Shown: positions 29,854-41,851, counted from the stretch's first letter. The stretch: DNA of 64,000 nt from Symsagittifera roscoffensis (GCF_963678635.1 NC_087067.1:30542401-30606400), one strand, 5' to 3'. Translations and numbers: made by a program. Notes: generated by a model not told the origin, from the letters alone.

Positions 29854-30787
29854 AAGGTTTAGAATGACGGATGCAAAGGGTTGTTAAATGGTTTCTATTT
29901 TCTTAAACTGTTAGTTCTTACGATTTTTTGGTTAGCTTAACCTGGGTCTGTTTGTTCAGGGTTGGAGAGAAAAGTATATCGATTCCGAAGAATGATTCTT
30001 TACTTTCTCGTGGCTAGTATAAGTTAAGGTGTTAACTTACTTAATCTTACTTAGGGGTAGTGATTGTGTTCAAGGGTTGGAGAATAGTAAATCGATCCAC
30101 AAGGTTCAGGTATAATTAGAACGCGAGTAGTTCGTTAGATACTATTTTAAACTTACTAAGTCTAAGATTTATCCTGGGTCTGGTAAGAGGGGGGGGTCAA
30201 GTGAAGGATGAATAACCGAAGTTCTTCACTGTTTATCCTAATTTGAATGATTAGTTTTGTTTAAAAATTTCTATTAGTCTTAGGTCTTTAGAACGGGTTG
30301 GGTAGTGAATCGACGTTTGAGGTCGTTAGACACTAATTAAGTGGGTGGGGGAGAACAAAGTTGTTCTGTTTGATCCAAGGATAAGCCTTGATGATCAAAT
30401 TTGAAATTTAATTAAGTAGAAAATGATTTAAGATCCAAGGATAAGCCTTGATGATCTGGTTTTAAAATTAAGTGAATTTAAGTTTTAATAAATTTTTAAA
30501 TGTGTGTAAAGGAAAGATTTAGTGTTTTGATGATATTAGTGGGTTTATGATTGCTGTTATGTTTTAGATGATGGAGCTGGAACAACAGGATGATTTATGA
30601 TTACTAACCATTTATTTTCATGCTACTAATTTTTATTTTTTATTTTTCAATAAATATTCTTCAAACATGTTTTGTATATTACTGCAGAGTTTTAGGAAAA
30701 CGATCTTAGATCTTTTTATCAATCGTTATTGTATATTAATAATTTTGTTTAGCGCCTGAAATGATTTTGAAGATTAACTTCAAGGTT
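29854..30787 (-). promoter_or_regulatory. Long structured leader, element B
   Basis: About 0.9 kb before the first long ORF. It holds two exact 25-bp copies of a hairpin-forming unit (30372-30396 and 30432-30456; stem CAAGG/CCTTG). It also holds imperfect repeats of cctgggtctg (29940, 30174) and of ggttggagaatagtaaatcgat (around 29957, 30076, 30296 in variants). Repeated stem-loops in a retroelement leader suggest packaging, dimerisation or translation-control signals. That is inference. Confidence 0.5.
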
Positions 30788-31021
30788 TTATGTTTGCAAA
30801 TGAAAATCTAAATTCATTGCCAGTAGTATTCTAAATATAAAAGTTTGTTCTGGTTTTTGCCTAACTATCATATAGCTATATGGCAAGTTTCTACTTTGTC
30901 GTATGTCGTCTCTGGTTCGAGGTCTTCTTCCAATTCCGGGTAGTTCTGTTATGGTTCGGAATATTGGCTCTGATCTATTGAGTCGTAGAGACATTTCGAT
31001 TAAATTATTGTCGTATAACAT
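30788..31021 (-). CDS. 77-aa leader ORF, element B
   Basis: Starts with ATG at 31021, only 88 bases from the LTR, and ends at 30788. It encodes a short, Arg-rich, soluble-looking peptide with no known motif. It is the first sizeable ORF of the genomic RNA. It could be an upstream ORF controlling translation, or donate an AUG to spliced messages for the downstream frames; GT sites inside it are candidate donors. No direct evidence that it is made. Confidence 0.35.
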   Translation of the reverse strand: MLYDNNLIEMSLRLNRSEPIFRTITELPGIGRRPRTRDDIRQSRNLPYSYMIVRQKPEQTFIFRILLAMNLDFHLQT

Positions 31022-31088
31022 TTTTTAAATGTTTTTGTCTAATTTCTAATCTATTTTGGTTAATTCTAAGCTATTAAGGTCTTGTTCG

Positions 31089-31106
31089 AGACTTATGGTC
31101 GCACCA
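31089..31106 (-). promoter_or_regulatory. tRNA primer-binding site, element B
   Basis: Two bases after the 5' LTR the minus strand reads TGGTGCGACCATAAGTCT. The + strand equivalent reads like the 3' end of a tRNA, with ttcga upstream in the place of a T-loop and gcacca at the end. It is the expected start of minus-strand DNA synthesis. Which tRNA cannot be told without the host tRNA set. Confidence 0.75.
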
Positions 31107-31108
31107 GA

Positions 31109-31518
31109 TGAGTTAGGTTCGAGTTGGTTAACTCATAGAGTAATTTCGGATAGGGTACACCGTCTGCTCGTCACGCTATCTTATTTTCGGCCGGATAGAT
31201 TCGTGCAACTTCTTAGTCTAATACCGATCCTAATCTTACTCTTATACTATCTAGTCTCAGGTTGTTTAACTAGTCTCTGCTAGGCTCAATAGATCTAGGG
31301 TATACTGGTTTATTGCGGTTGCTGAAGTGCTCGGGAGAGTCCAACTAATTTCTAAGTTAAATTCAAATCTCTCTGGTGCTGAAATTACAAGTAACTTCAG
31401 CACTTACAAATAAGTGGGTTGTTAGTTAGATGGATCATGATTGGTTAATATTAAATACTTTACATTGGTAAAATATCTAAATTATCCAATCATAAAATGT
31501 AGTTTAGATCAGGTTCCA
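31109..31518 (-). repeat. 5' LTR of element B
   Basis: 410 bp, identical to the 3' LTR apart from two adjacent bases at 31118-31119, 14 nt or less from its U5 end. AATAAA lies at 31314-31309 on the minus strand. It should hold promoter, R and poly(A) signals, but I could not identify a convincing TATA box. Confidence 0.95.
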
Positions 31519-34500
31519 CTGCATTGAGAAAGTAAGTGTCTTCTAGTTACTAAATGAGTTCGCTTGATGAAACGATCAAATCAAAAGTAATAGTTCAGAA
31601 GCCGGTAGTAAACAATTAAACAACGATTGTTGAATATAAATTGGAACTACCGTCCATTTAACAATGGCACGGAAAAGAAAACAAAACAAAATTTTAATCA
31701 AAACAGTTCAAAAAAGCAATCTCGCAAAAACAGAAGATTCAGTGTTCATTCTGAGATAATCAAACACTTTTAAAATCAATTCGAAATAGAATTTTCAGCC
31801 ATCTCTACCGTTGGCCTTGAACTTGCGGTGACTTTATACTGAAATGATCAAGTTAGATAATTGGATAAATCAAGCACGGTGTTGAAAATTTATAAATTGG
31901 GTAGCAGCAGTGGCGTGTTGATAAGGGAAGCAACCACATCCAAACCCTTGAAATATGTTTGCCAAAATTTTTCGGTTTCCATTTGCTACTTTTTTTTACT
32001 TTAGCAGCTTCTGGCTGGCCAACTCAGTTGTATAAGGTGGCAATTGGCGCCAATATATAGTTTTTGAGGGCGTGGCGGGGCGTGGGGGAATTGGTCGAAA
32101 AAACTCCAGTGTGCTCAAAAACGTCATTTTGGCCTGGGTTTTTGCAGAACTTGAGGCGCAGACTTTTTTTTAAAAAAAAAGGCCTTCAAAAGGTTTTAAT
32201 GGAGCTTTGAAAATGAGTTTGATCGTCCCCAAAAAATGTCGACATTTTTTTTTGAAAAACCACCCACTGTATCCTGTCAAAAAACATTGCATACGCCAGT
32301 GTCAAATACATACGTATTTTTTCTTCCCTTAATCAGTTTTTAAACATTACACTCACTCAATTTTCCTATACGGAATTACCATATGTCTATTTTTTCGCCA
32401 TCCACTTTAAGTGTGTATTATTTTCAAAGACAATTTTGAATTACGGAAGTTAATATTAGATGAGTAGGTTAAAATAACGAATTTTCGACCAATCAGAATG
32501 CAGCAAAATTATAGTTCTCAAAAGAAAGCTCGTGCTTATTTACTGCTTTTATTAATGGGGGTGGCAATTCTTAAGAAGATACCAAAGGGAGGGCAATTGT
32601 TAAGTAGATCCGAATGATTTTGTTTTTTAAAACTTGGAAATATAAAAAAGAAAACGAAGAAAAAATAAGTGTATGGCTTACCTGAAATGTTCGTTGTTTA
32701 ATTGAGTTTATTGGGTTTTTATGGCCTGAAGTTGGACACGAATCAGAAATGAACTCTTTTTGCAACTGGTCTGATGAGTTTAGTTGGTTGTTTGACTAAT
32801 GACAGAGAACATAAATTGCGAAGGGTGAAAAGAAAATGGTCAAATAACAAATCGAAAAGTAAAAACTACTTGGCGGATTATTATCAGATGATGCGATGGT
32901 TTAATGTAAGCGAATTTATGAAAAGATAGAACGACCAATTCGGTGGACCAAGTTAGTTCTAGATAGTTTTATGTTGAAAAGAGATAAACCGAATTCAAAA
33001 GCAAAAGTTGGTCTCACAACACACTGTTTAAAATATTCAGTTTGCGAAAAAAATAAATTCAGATTTTGAACTACCAATTTGGGCTAGAGTATTCGGATAG
33101 ATGTGTAATGGTACACAATAGCTTGCGGGCTCAAAAGTCTCGTCTAAAAGCACAATTACTGAAACCCAATTGTTCTGGGCTAAAAAAGAGATCGTTCTAT
33201 GTAGTGTGCTATTTTAGACTGACTATTTGAAAATGGTGCTTTTATACAGCAAATAAAAGATAAAGCAGTGCTCAAAAATAATGGATAGTAAAATAGATTG
33301 GAAAACTTTTGAAGGGCGAAGAATTAAGCTGTGGCGTGTTTGAGGTTTGAGCGTAATCCTCAGTAATGTTTCAGTCACAAGTAAAAGTTAAAATGTAAAT
33401 ACGAACCCAAATTGTTTGCATAGCAAATTTTTACCGAAACCATTTCCTTTGCAAAAATAACGACAAAATGACACAGAGCAAATACAGGGCAAACAAACTT
33501 GCTGATAAAAATTTATTCGCCACAAATTTTATCAACCAAGCTAGAAACTTACCATAGAAAAGTAAGCATGAAGAGCTGCGTTTTATTTAATGCCGCTTCA
33601 ACTTTGACTAAAACGTGTTCGAATATCTCGACATTGACGTATAAATATAGAAAAGCTAAAAGCAAAATAAAACCAAGTAAATTATACCACAGTTCGTTTC
33701 ATTACAGCTTTGAAAACCACTAAAACCTTTTGTAATACAATAAAAGAAATCGAAACAAAATTATTAGCTTAGCGAAAAGATTAAGAGCAAAGTTTTCGAA
33801 GGATCTGTGTTCCAATATTTAGACAAAGTTCTGAAGTTCCTTAAACTCATTTTTTAGTATAAAACATCCGCCAGGCCAGAGTGCAGGCGAAACTCTCTTT
33901 TGGAAAACAGAGAAGAAGCCAGATGGTTGCGAGGTCGGATGATCGCGGGGTCGGGGACAAGGTTTTAAAAGTTGCGCGACGTTTATTAAATGAAGAAAAA
34001 ACTGCGCCGTAAATCATGATTTATTAAGTGTGCCCGCGCCATTCACGTTTGAAGACAAACACAGGCCTAAATAATCAATCAATTATTATTTTAAAAAATT
34101 TAGGCAGAAAATATGACCAAGACTACGAAATAAAAAAAATTAGTTGGCTGTGCAGTTTCTACTACTGTTATTTTTGCCAACAAAGTGTAGAAAAATGAAA
34201 GAAAAAAATTCTTCTCAAATATTCTGCCAAATTCACATAAAATCAAACACTATCAAGAGTGATTCATCAACCTAATTGCAACTTTGACATAAAATAAAGC
34301 AATGTCGAGGGTGCCTCATTAAACTAATTTTGTCTAAAAAGATTCTAAAATGTCATAACGAGGCCAAACTGAGCATTTTGTGAACTGTAGGCGGATTCCG
34401 CAACAGGCTAAAATCAGCGCAACAGGATTCCGCAAAAGACTAAAAATATTGCTTATTATTTTTATCTTCTTCGTTGTTCTGGATTCCACAAGCAAAACAA

Positions 34501-34874
34501 CAAGAAACTGAAACTAAGGGAATTCGGAATCCGCAATTATAAGTAGAATCTGCAATTGTAAGCCGAATCCACAAATTTTGAGCGGAACATGCAGCATTTT
34601 GTTTGCAAATTCCAGTTTTTTTAATCAGGTGTGGGTCATTACTGTCCAGAATTCATACGTTTGATCTCAATTCCTGTCAACTTACCCCCAACTAATCGGT
34701 CTCAGTTCCTGTCAACTTCATTTTTATCTAAATAACAAATTAAATTAAATTATTTTAAATTCATTTCAATTCCACCCTCATCTCATTTTAAATACTGCCC
34801 TCAGGATTTGAAATCACACTCAACAAACCCACTCATTCCAAATAATGATCTTATTCGATGATGTGTTGTGTGTT
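31519..34874. other. AT-rich sequence without genes
   Basis: No gene, RNA or LTR was found. Around 34390-34600, variants of gaatccgcaa and aatctgcaattgtaag repeat locally. The few short open frames lack coding character. Confidence 0.6.
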
Positions 34875-36970
34875 AAGTTTTCAAACACTTTCAACATATC
34901 AATCCCAAAACACGATTGAATTCGATGACGTGTAGTGTTGTGATTATATAAATTTGATCCCAACAATTGGTTGCTGGCAAGTTCATCCCATTTATTCAAG
35001 GGTACATTCTAGACTTAGATAACCAAAAAATTGAGATTTGCGCGTAGAATCCGCTGAAAAAATTCAATGCTTTTTAACTCCGCATTTGCAGGATAAAAGT
35101 GCTTCATACGTATAAACTGGTTTATTTAGGTCTAGTGAACACTTGCTGAATCGGCTTGATTCCGCGACACTCGACAAATTACAAATTTTGGGGACTCCGC
35201 TTGTCCTTGCTGAAACTATTTTCTGTTTGAAGGAGCCGCTTACAGTTGAGGAATCCAGAACAACTAGCTATTTTCGCAGTTGCAGAACCCGTGACAAAAC
35301 AATTGTGCCTGTAAAATTTACATTGGAGGTATTTTTACACGGGATTCTCCAACTTTTTGGAACATGTTCAAAAATTTGGATTCCACTGCCCTAGACACAC
35401 TCCGCTCCTATGCAGTGCACATTGCGGCCTCGTAATGGCTATATTCCGTTTTGATTCGCCATGTCAAAAATGGATTAAGTCGGTTGTTTTGGCTTTTGCA
35501 CACTGAAAACTTTTAAAAATTCATTCCACGAAACATGTTTTTTTAAACTTATTTATATAACAAAGGTCTGTGTTTTCTTTCATCAAATAAAAAACATTTT
35601 GCTACTTTATTTTGTTTTTTGAGGTTGAACTCTGTAGCAAGTGTGTGTAAAATGCGTAGTGTTTATGAAAAAAATTTATAGCAAAGAAATCAAAATAAAA
35701 ACGATGACTGATAAAACACAAAATATTACAAGTATTTGGTTTTTCTGCTTTTTTAGAATTTAATGTTGTAAAGACTGTTTAAAAACATTCTCGCAAATTA
35801 AATCATTTATTCTGTGTTTCGTAAAAATGTAATTAATCGAAAATATATACAAGTTAGGTCTGCACTCGGAGTTTTTAAAAAATTGACAACAATTTAGATA
35901 AAGCTATACTCTGTTCAGGCACTAAAAATTACAATTACTTTAATTAAATTGAAAAAACTTCTTTTAAATAAAGAAAAAGTTTTGTGAAACTAATCAGCTC
36001 CAGTGTTCTCAAACACTCTCAACACGTCAATCCCAAAACATGTTTATATGCGATAAGGTGTGGTGTTTATTTATACAAAAATGATCCAAAAAATGCTTGC
36101 TGGGGCGTATATCCGAATTAATAAAGGGTACATTCGAGATTTAGATAACCAATAGTTTGAGTTTTGTTCGTTAATTCCACTGAAAAAAGTCGTTGTTTGA
36201 ATTTCGGCATTTGCTCTATGAAAATTTTGCTTATGAAAGAACTGGTTTATTTAGGTCTAATAAACACCTGCGGAATTGGCATGATTGTACACGGGATTCA
36301 CGAACGTTTTGCAACATGTTCAAATTTTGGTTTCCGCTGCTCCAGACACTAAACTGAGCCCCTATCCAGTGCAGAGTTTGGCTTCGTAATGGTTATAATC
36401 CGTTTTGATCCGCTTTAAAAAATTGGATTAAATAGTTTTTTTGCCTTCTGCACACTGAAAACTTTTTTTGATTTTTTTGCACAAAACATGTTTTTTTGTT
36501 GTTTTTTTTACACCACAGATCTGTGACTTATTTTATCAAATGAAAAAAACAGTTTTCTCCTTTAAATTTGATTTTTAAGGTCAATTTTGATGAAAATGTG
36601 TGTAACTTGCGTAGTGCTGGTTAAAAAGTTTTATAGCAAAAATATGGAAATAAAAGCGATAACTGATAACACAAAAAACATTACAAAAGTTTGAATTTTC
36701 TGCATTATTAAGGGATATAACAATGTAAAAACCGTTCTGCTGACATACATTCTTGCAAATTAAGTCAATTTTTCTGTATTTTGTAAAAAAGTAATTAATC
36801 GAAAGTATATTCAAGTTAGGTCTGCATTTGGAGTAGTTGAAAATATTGAGAAGAATTTAGGTAAGTTTAACTTTGTTCGGGCACTATGAAAATTACAATG
36901 TTTACTTTAATTGATATGAAAAACTGCTTTTGAACAAAGAGTAAGTTTTGTGAAACTAATCAGCTCCAGA
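34875..36970. repeat. Diverged tandem duplication, ~1.0-1.1-kb units
   Basis: Unit 1 (about 34875-36005) and unit 2 (about 36006-36970) share ordered landmarks: tcaatcccaaaaca, gataaccaa, ctggtttatttaggtcta, cgtaatgg, tgcacactgaaaactttt and gtgaaactaatcagctccag at each unit's end. Unit 2 lacks about 150 bp. Clear but not recent. No ORF is conserved between them. Confidence 0.75.
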
Positions 36971-37382
36971 GCAAAAACAATATTGGTTGTAATTTTGGAC
37001 AGCAAGACAAGTCTAAGGTGTGTTCTTAACTTGGAACTGATATAATGAAATGATATAATTGATTTTCCAGCGAATATAATGAATTATTTCGGTTTTACCC
37101 AAAACGCTCCTAAAATATCAGTAACATTGAAGATCAACGTTGAAATTGTGATAAGGGAGTCTTGAAACAAAAAGTTTTTTTTCCAACACTCAATCAAAAA
37201 TAGGATTAATTACTTCATTCGATGTCTGTCAATGAACTTCCGTTTTTTACAAATGAACTCAGCAATTCTCATTTAGAACTAAAATTTAATTTTCCTTTTT
37301 AAATAAAACCTGAAACTGCGTGAAAAAAAAAGAAAAATTAACTAAATATTGTTATAATTCAATATAACCCGCAATGACAAAG

Positions 37383-38351
37383 CTACCCGCATCCAGTTTC
37401 AAGCGTTAATAATCGATTATATTACGATTTTAGTACCAGTCTCACTAAAATTGAGAAACAATCGATTTTAATCAATTAATAATTGATTATAATCTCTTTT
37501 TTTCAAATCAAATTATAATTAATTATAATTAATTATAATCGATTATTTATTCGTCTATTTTTCCATACAATTATAATCGATTATAATTGATTAAAATCCA
37601 TTATTTTTATTCAAAATTCTATTTCGTTAGTTTTGCACAAAAATCCATTATAATCGATTATAATTGATTATAATCCCTTTTGTTTGTCCATTTTTGTCTT
37701 CGAAGTTGCATCTAAATTGCTTATATTTTATGCTTTTTGTGGACGTTGGTTCCTATGAAAAATGAGAGAAAATTTTTCAAAATTTTCCCTTTAATTCATA
37801 TTTATAAGTTTTTTTTTCCATTTCTTCCCCATTAGAGTTGTTTTGTGATGCATATTTTAAGCTTTTAAAAACACCAAAACATCAGCAAATTGATTTAGTT
37901 TCATGATTGATTCGGAAAAAGTATCTTTCATCTACCGCGAGAAACTTTCCAGTCATATGAGAGGATCTCTGTGAAACTTTTGTTTCGTGGTAAAACTTTG
38001 TGTTCAGATGAACCAAAGTGTTCAAGAGATCTCTCTTTTAGAGATTTTCTTATTGACACAAAAATAATAACCCATAAGATACAATTCGAAAATAGAAAAA
38101 TTCCGGCAAAATAAGAGATTATAATCGATTATAATCGATTATAATTGATTTTAAGGGTTTTTAGTAAGAACTATAATCAATTATAATCGATTATAAGAGA
38201 TTATAATCTCTTGGAAAATATCACGATTATAATCAATTATAAATCCCTTAAGGACCTAATTTTGGTAATTATAATCGATTATAATTGTCAAAAAATCATC
38301 ATAATAATCCGTTATAATCGATTATTTACGCCTAAACTTGGATGCGGGTAG
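37383..38351. mobile_element. TIR element filled with ATAATCGATTAT units
   Basis: Terminal inverted repeats of about 38 bp begin ctacccgcatcca on the left and end tggatgcgggtag on the right. The ends of the interior are arrays of taatcgattat/taattgatt units in both orientations; the middle is ordinary AT-rich sequence. There is no ORF, so it is a non-autonomous DNA element. A target duplication is not clear. Weak relatives of the interior units lie at 60180-60310 and 60940-61015. Confidence 0.7.
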
Positions 38352-39164
38352 GCTCCTATGAGTTATCACTTATTTTCGAACGTTAAAAAAACTATAGCTT
38401 TGTTATCGACTAAAAGATTTATTTTTGTTTTTATTCAGATCTCTTAGTGATTATAGTGGCCAGGAACGTAACGTTTTTTAATGTGTAATTTAAAACTTCA
38501 GGATGGAAAGAAAAAAGTCATGTATGTAATTTGTAAAAAAACTGTTTGTCACTCTTTTTTGAAGAGATAAAAAGCTCTAATAGCTCTGAGTAAGTTTAGG
38601 ACTATAAAGGATAAAAGAGGACTTCAATAGATGGTATGTTTTGCGAATGTACTGGTTTGTAGACTTTTTAAAAACTAATAAAAGAAGGCACAGTGAACAT
38701 ATCCAAGCTTTTGGAAAGCGATGAAAAAATAAGAAATCAGTTCTGAAGTTGGAGAAAATGGAAGTTTGACAAAAAAATGGGTAAATAGTTTTAATCTTTT
38801 AAAATCTAGGACGGAAAAAGTGCTTTTATGTTCATACCACTTAAATTTTACACCTGAAACATACGATTTTGAAGGGTTATTATCGGCTTCTAACAGATGT
38901 TGTAAAAAAAATTCGAAGTCAATTTTTTTTCGAATAAATTACCAAGCACATGCCTATTTTCCCGTAAAAATTTCAAATTAAGATGTTTTTCTTTGCAATT
39001 ACAAGTTGTTTCTCAAAACTTCATTCTGTGATTAGTATTGAAAAACGCCTTCCGTGATGATAACTGAAATTTATACAGATTAGGGCTATATTTTTTTATA
39101 TCCAGCTCCAATGTTTGTTTAAAATCAACAAATCAGTTTCTTGTACCTATCATGACCGTGAAAG
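38352..39164. other. AT-rich sequence without genes
   Basis: Nothing recognisable; one 71-codon + frame at 38766-38981 has no coding character or context. Confidence 0.5.
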
Positions 39165-39396
39165 GACAAATCGTAACAGGCGACAATTCGCAACACGCGA
39201 CAATTTATAACAAGCGAAAATTCGGAAGAGTAGATAAAGCCCTGATTTAAGCGCATTATTTATCTCAGGCCGAATGTAGGCGCAGCGAAGCGAAGCGAAG
39301 CAAGCGTATTTTACTTGCCAATACTTTGTTACAAATAATCGCCTGTTACGAATTGTCGCTAGTTACGACCTGCTGCCGGTTACGAACTGTCGTCCT
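39165..39396. repeat. Palindromic repeat of a cgtaacaggcgacaatt motif
   Basis: Three imperfect direct copies of the motif (39171-39220) face three inverted copies (39338-39392, tcgcctgttacgaattgtcg and variants). Between them lies a gcgaa microsatellite. Probably a small non-autonomous element with sub-repeated termini. Confidence 0.65.
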
Positions 39397-39754
39397 ACCC
39401 TCAATGACTGCGAGTTATGCCCAAAACTCAAATTTTTAAGTTTCTTGTTGTTTCCCGGAATTTCGGGCTAACCCCGAAGCTAGCAAATTCTACCGTGGCA
39501 GAGGTTTTTTTTGTGCGTGGTGTGATAAAAGATCTGGAGAATACCTGAAAATTAAGTAAATTCGACAGTCAGAGAAAACTAGATAAATCAACCAACGGTT
39601 TTTGACGAAAAATGAATAGAAAAAAAATTAAAACAAAAACAATTCAATTTGTTTTTGCAGTGCTCAAATGGCTCGCAATTAAACTATATCTCAAAAACTT
39701 CAAGCCGGTTTTCTCGACACTGGGACAACGTTTTCAAATTTTTAAACGGCGTTT

Positions 39755-40136
39755 GAATCAAGGTTGAAAGGACTTGAATATGATAAAACATTTCCTCCTT
39801 TACAATAGTTATATGTGATGAATTTTGCTCACCTTATTTTTCGAATTTAGACAAAAACTCAATTATTTCAGACGCGTTTTTTCAACTATGAGAAAACTTT
39901 TTCAACGTTTTTATAAGTAAAAAAAAAAATTGAAATTGACTTTAAAAAGGCTTTATCACTTTTAAAACCTAGACCCATTTCAATCATTAGTTCCGGTACC
40001 TGATTTTGCGTAGAAAACGAAAAAAAGATAAAAAAATTAATTACACCCAAATATAAAAAACTTCTCCATTTTTTGAATGTCGAACAAAATTGAATCAAGG
40101 TTGAAAGGGCTTTAATGTGATAAAACACTTCCTCCT
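39755..40136. repeat. Tandem repeat array interrupted by element C
   Basis: A ~337-bp unit starts gaatcaaggttgaaagg at 39755 and again at 40092. The second unit is split by the LTR element at 40137 and resumes after it at 46521-46818. So the element landed in the second copy. Diverged relatives occur at 47340-47490, 51330-51490 and 55985-56150, defining a dispersed family with gattttgcgtggaaaac and acccgaatacaaagttcctcc. Confidence 0.75.
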
Positions 40137-40351
40137 TGATAAAATATTACTTTGTTGTAGCTAATTCTAAATTAAAACTATTAAAAAGAATAAGGATTTA
40201 AGATGAATTAGTCGGTAAGTTAAAACATTAAAACAATGAGAGATCATTCTCTCCGCCGGAGAGAATGGCCAATGAAGGTCATATCTGAGTGACCAGTTAA
40301 TTAAACTAATATGTTTTGCAGTAATTGCAAAACATGATGTAAATCACAACA
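40137..40351 (-). repeat. 3' LTR of element C
   Basis: 215 bp. Just inside it the minus strand reads AGGGGAA (40358-40352), a good short polypurine tract. It contains two perfect palindromes: an 11-bp stem at 40245-40267 (cattctctccg arms) and a 9-bp stem with 5-nt loop at 40312-40334 (tgttttgca arms). Confidence 0.93.
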
Positions 40352-40818
40352 TTCCCCTAAGCAGGAAAAATTTTTAAATTACGAATCAAGTAATGCACAA
40401 CGACTAACTAAGTCTGACTCCTTTCTCCCCCTTTAAGGACGAGGAAAAGAAAAATTAAAGCGCCGTAAATGAGGAACTGACACTAACTAAAGCGCCCCTA
40501 TGGGATTAAATACAGCAACTATAACTGTGAGAATGATTATCCGGATTCCGACGGATAAGGGCTAGGTTAAGATAAGTTAAAATGCGATGAAGTTGTCACC
40601 AAGTTTTATGGGTGGAGCCCTGATATGCGATACACAAACTAGAGGGAAGTCGACGTAGAGAAATTATGAGAGCACAAGATGATGTTTTCCTTTACTGGAT
40701 AAAGTACTCAAGTTTACAGATCAACATTTTGATACCTTAAGATTAGCACCGGTTTATAAGGTAATATGTGCTCCTTGATATGTGCTCCTTGATAGCAGAT
40801 TAGGGTAAACCTAAGTGT

Positions 40819-41040
40819 TTACAAAGTTTTATAGTCATTTAGAAAGTTTTCAAGTTCAGTATTAAAAAGTTCGCTGTCTAGATCAGAATGATCTCCAAAA
40901 TTTTCTACTTCCATCCTCAGCGATTCGTCAGTTGATGAGGTTGACATTTGGTCTGAAGATGTTGGATTTGAGTCTAGGACAATTAACTCCGCCGGAGTCG
41001 TCTTGTTGTTGGTCTCGTGTGATTCCTCAATTTCTATCAC
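40819..41040 (-). pseudogene. Acidic C-terminal ORF, element C
   Basis: 73 codons rich in Glu, Asp and Ser, the last coding-like stretch before the 3' LTR. It could be the end of pol, displaced by frame changes, or a tiny separate ORF. Bases 40359-40818 between it and the LTR hold no ORF. Confidence 0.4.
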
Positions 41041-41215
41041 GATAGGATCGGCCGCAGAACCGGAGGCTTCTTGAACGTTCTCTACGGCATCGATAAAATA
41101 ACGTTGACCATAAAGTTTTGGTGGGCCGACATTTCTACTAGAACGGCGGATGGTAGGATTTTACCGGATAAGATGGTAGGATTGGGAGGTATAGCGCACT
41201 CGTCAGTTGAGTTGC

Positions 41216-41851
41216 TTATCTCGTACACCGGGAAATCTGTAGTTGAGTCGTTATCCGTTGCAGGTCCTGTTGTTCGATGGTGTCTTTGTCCCCTCCCTGG
41301 TTCACGGTTCTCTGTTCCGCAGTACTAGGTGTTCGGCAGGCGGGTATTATACTTATTGGGCACTCGTAAGATTGGTCCATAGATTGTTCTCTGTTTGGGT
41401 CAATGTCGTTTTCTAAAATCTCAGATTTTATTTCAGGATTGGTTACAGCGGAATTAGAATTATTTCCGATTGAGAGGTGAGGTGTAAGTGAGTCTGATAT
41501 AAAGCGCTCTCTGGCTACGTCTCTACAAGGGAAACCGCCCGCTATCCATTCCCATTCACTAGTATCCGAAATATCCGAAGGAATTAGCATAGATTCATCC
41601 GAAGCAAGGTAACCTGGAGGAGTTGATGACTTCTTTGAGTGGCGTGTTTGTCTTCTTGTAGATTTGTGTGATGGCCCTGATATGCGTGTCCTAGTTAAGT
41701 TGTCGGATGAGGTCGGATCCAATTGTCTGGTCCTTTTATTCGTTGGCTTTTTTGTTCTTGGTTTCCGTGTTGTGCCTTCCTGTTTCTGACCTACTTCAAC
41801 ATTGACTTTTGATTGGTAGTCTATTGGAGGTGATTTTCGAGGATCAAGCAT
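41216..41851 (-). pseudogene. Pol C-terminal tail, element C
   Basis: A basic and Ser/Thr-rich 211-codon frame (RKPRTKKPTNKRTRQL) continues from integrase after a frame change at about 41850. It is probably the integrase tail that contacts DNA or host factors. No chromodomain is evident. A further acidic frame, 41040-40819 (73 codons, DHSDLDSELFNTELENFL), may be the end of the same protein. Confidence 0.6.

Larger units (their letters stand above)
12596..31518 (-). mobile_element. 18.9-kb Ty3/gypsy retrovirus-like element B, apparently intact
   Basis: Two 410-bp LTRs bound the element (12596-13005 and 31109-31518), differing only at two adjacent bases. Transcription direction is minus. It carries a PBS, a 1.25-kb leader, a basic 155-aa ORF, a fused 2740-aa gag-pro-RT-RH-IN, two small hydrophobic ORFs, a 381-codon frame without Met, an 872-aa envelope-like protein and a 601-aa ORF. 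Pol order and DD35E integrase place it with Ty3/gypsy (Metaviridae). All long frames are open, so the insertion is recent and may be competent. The outer flanks (ctctg on the left, ctgca on the right) share only ctg and give no clean 5-bp target duplication. It is very long for the family, whose members are usually 5-8 kb. Confidence 0.95.
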
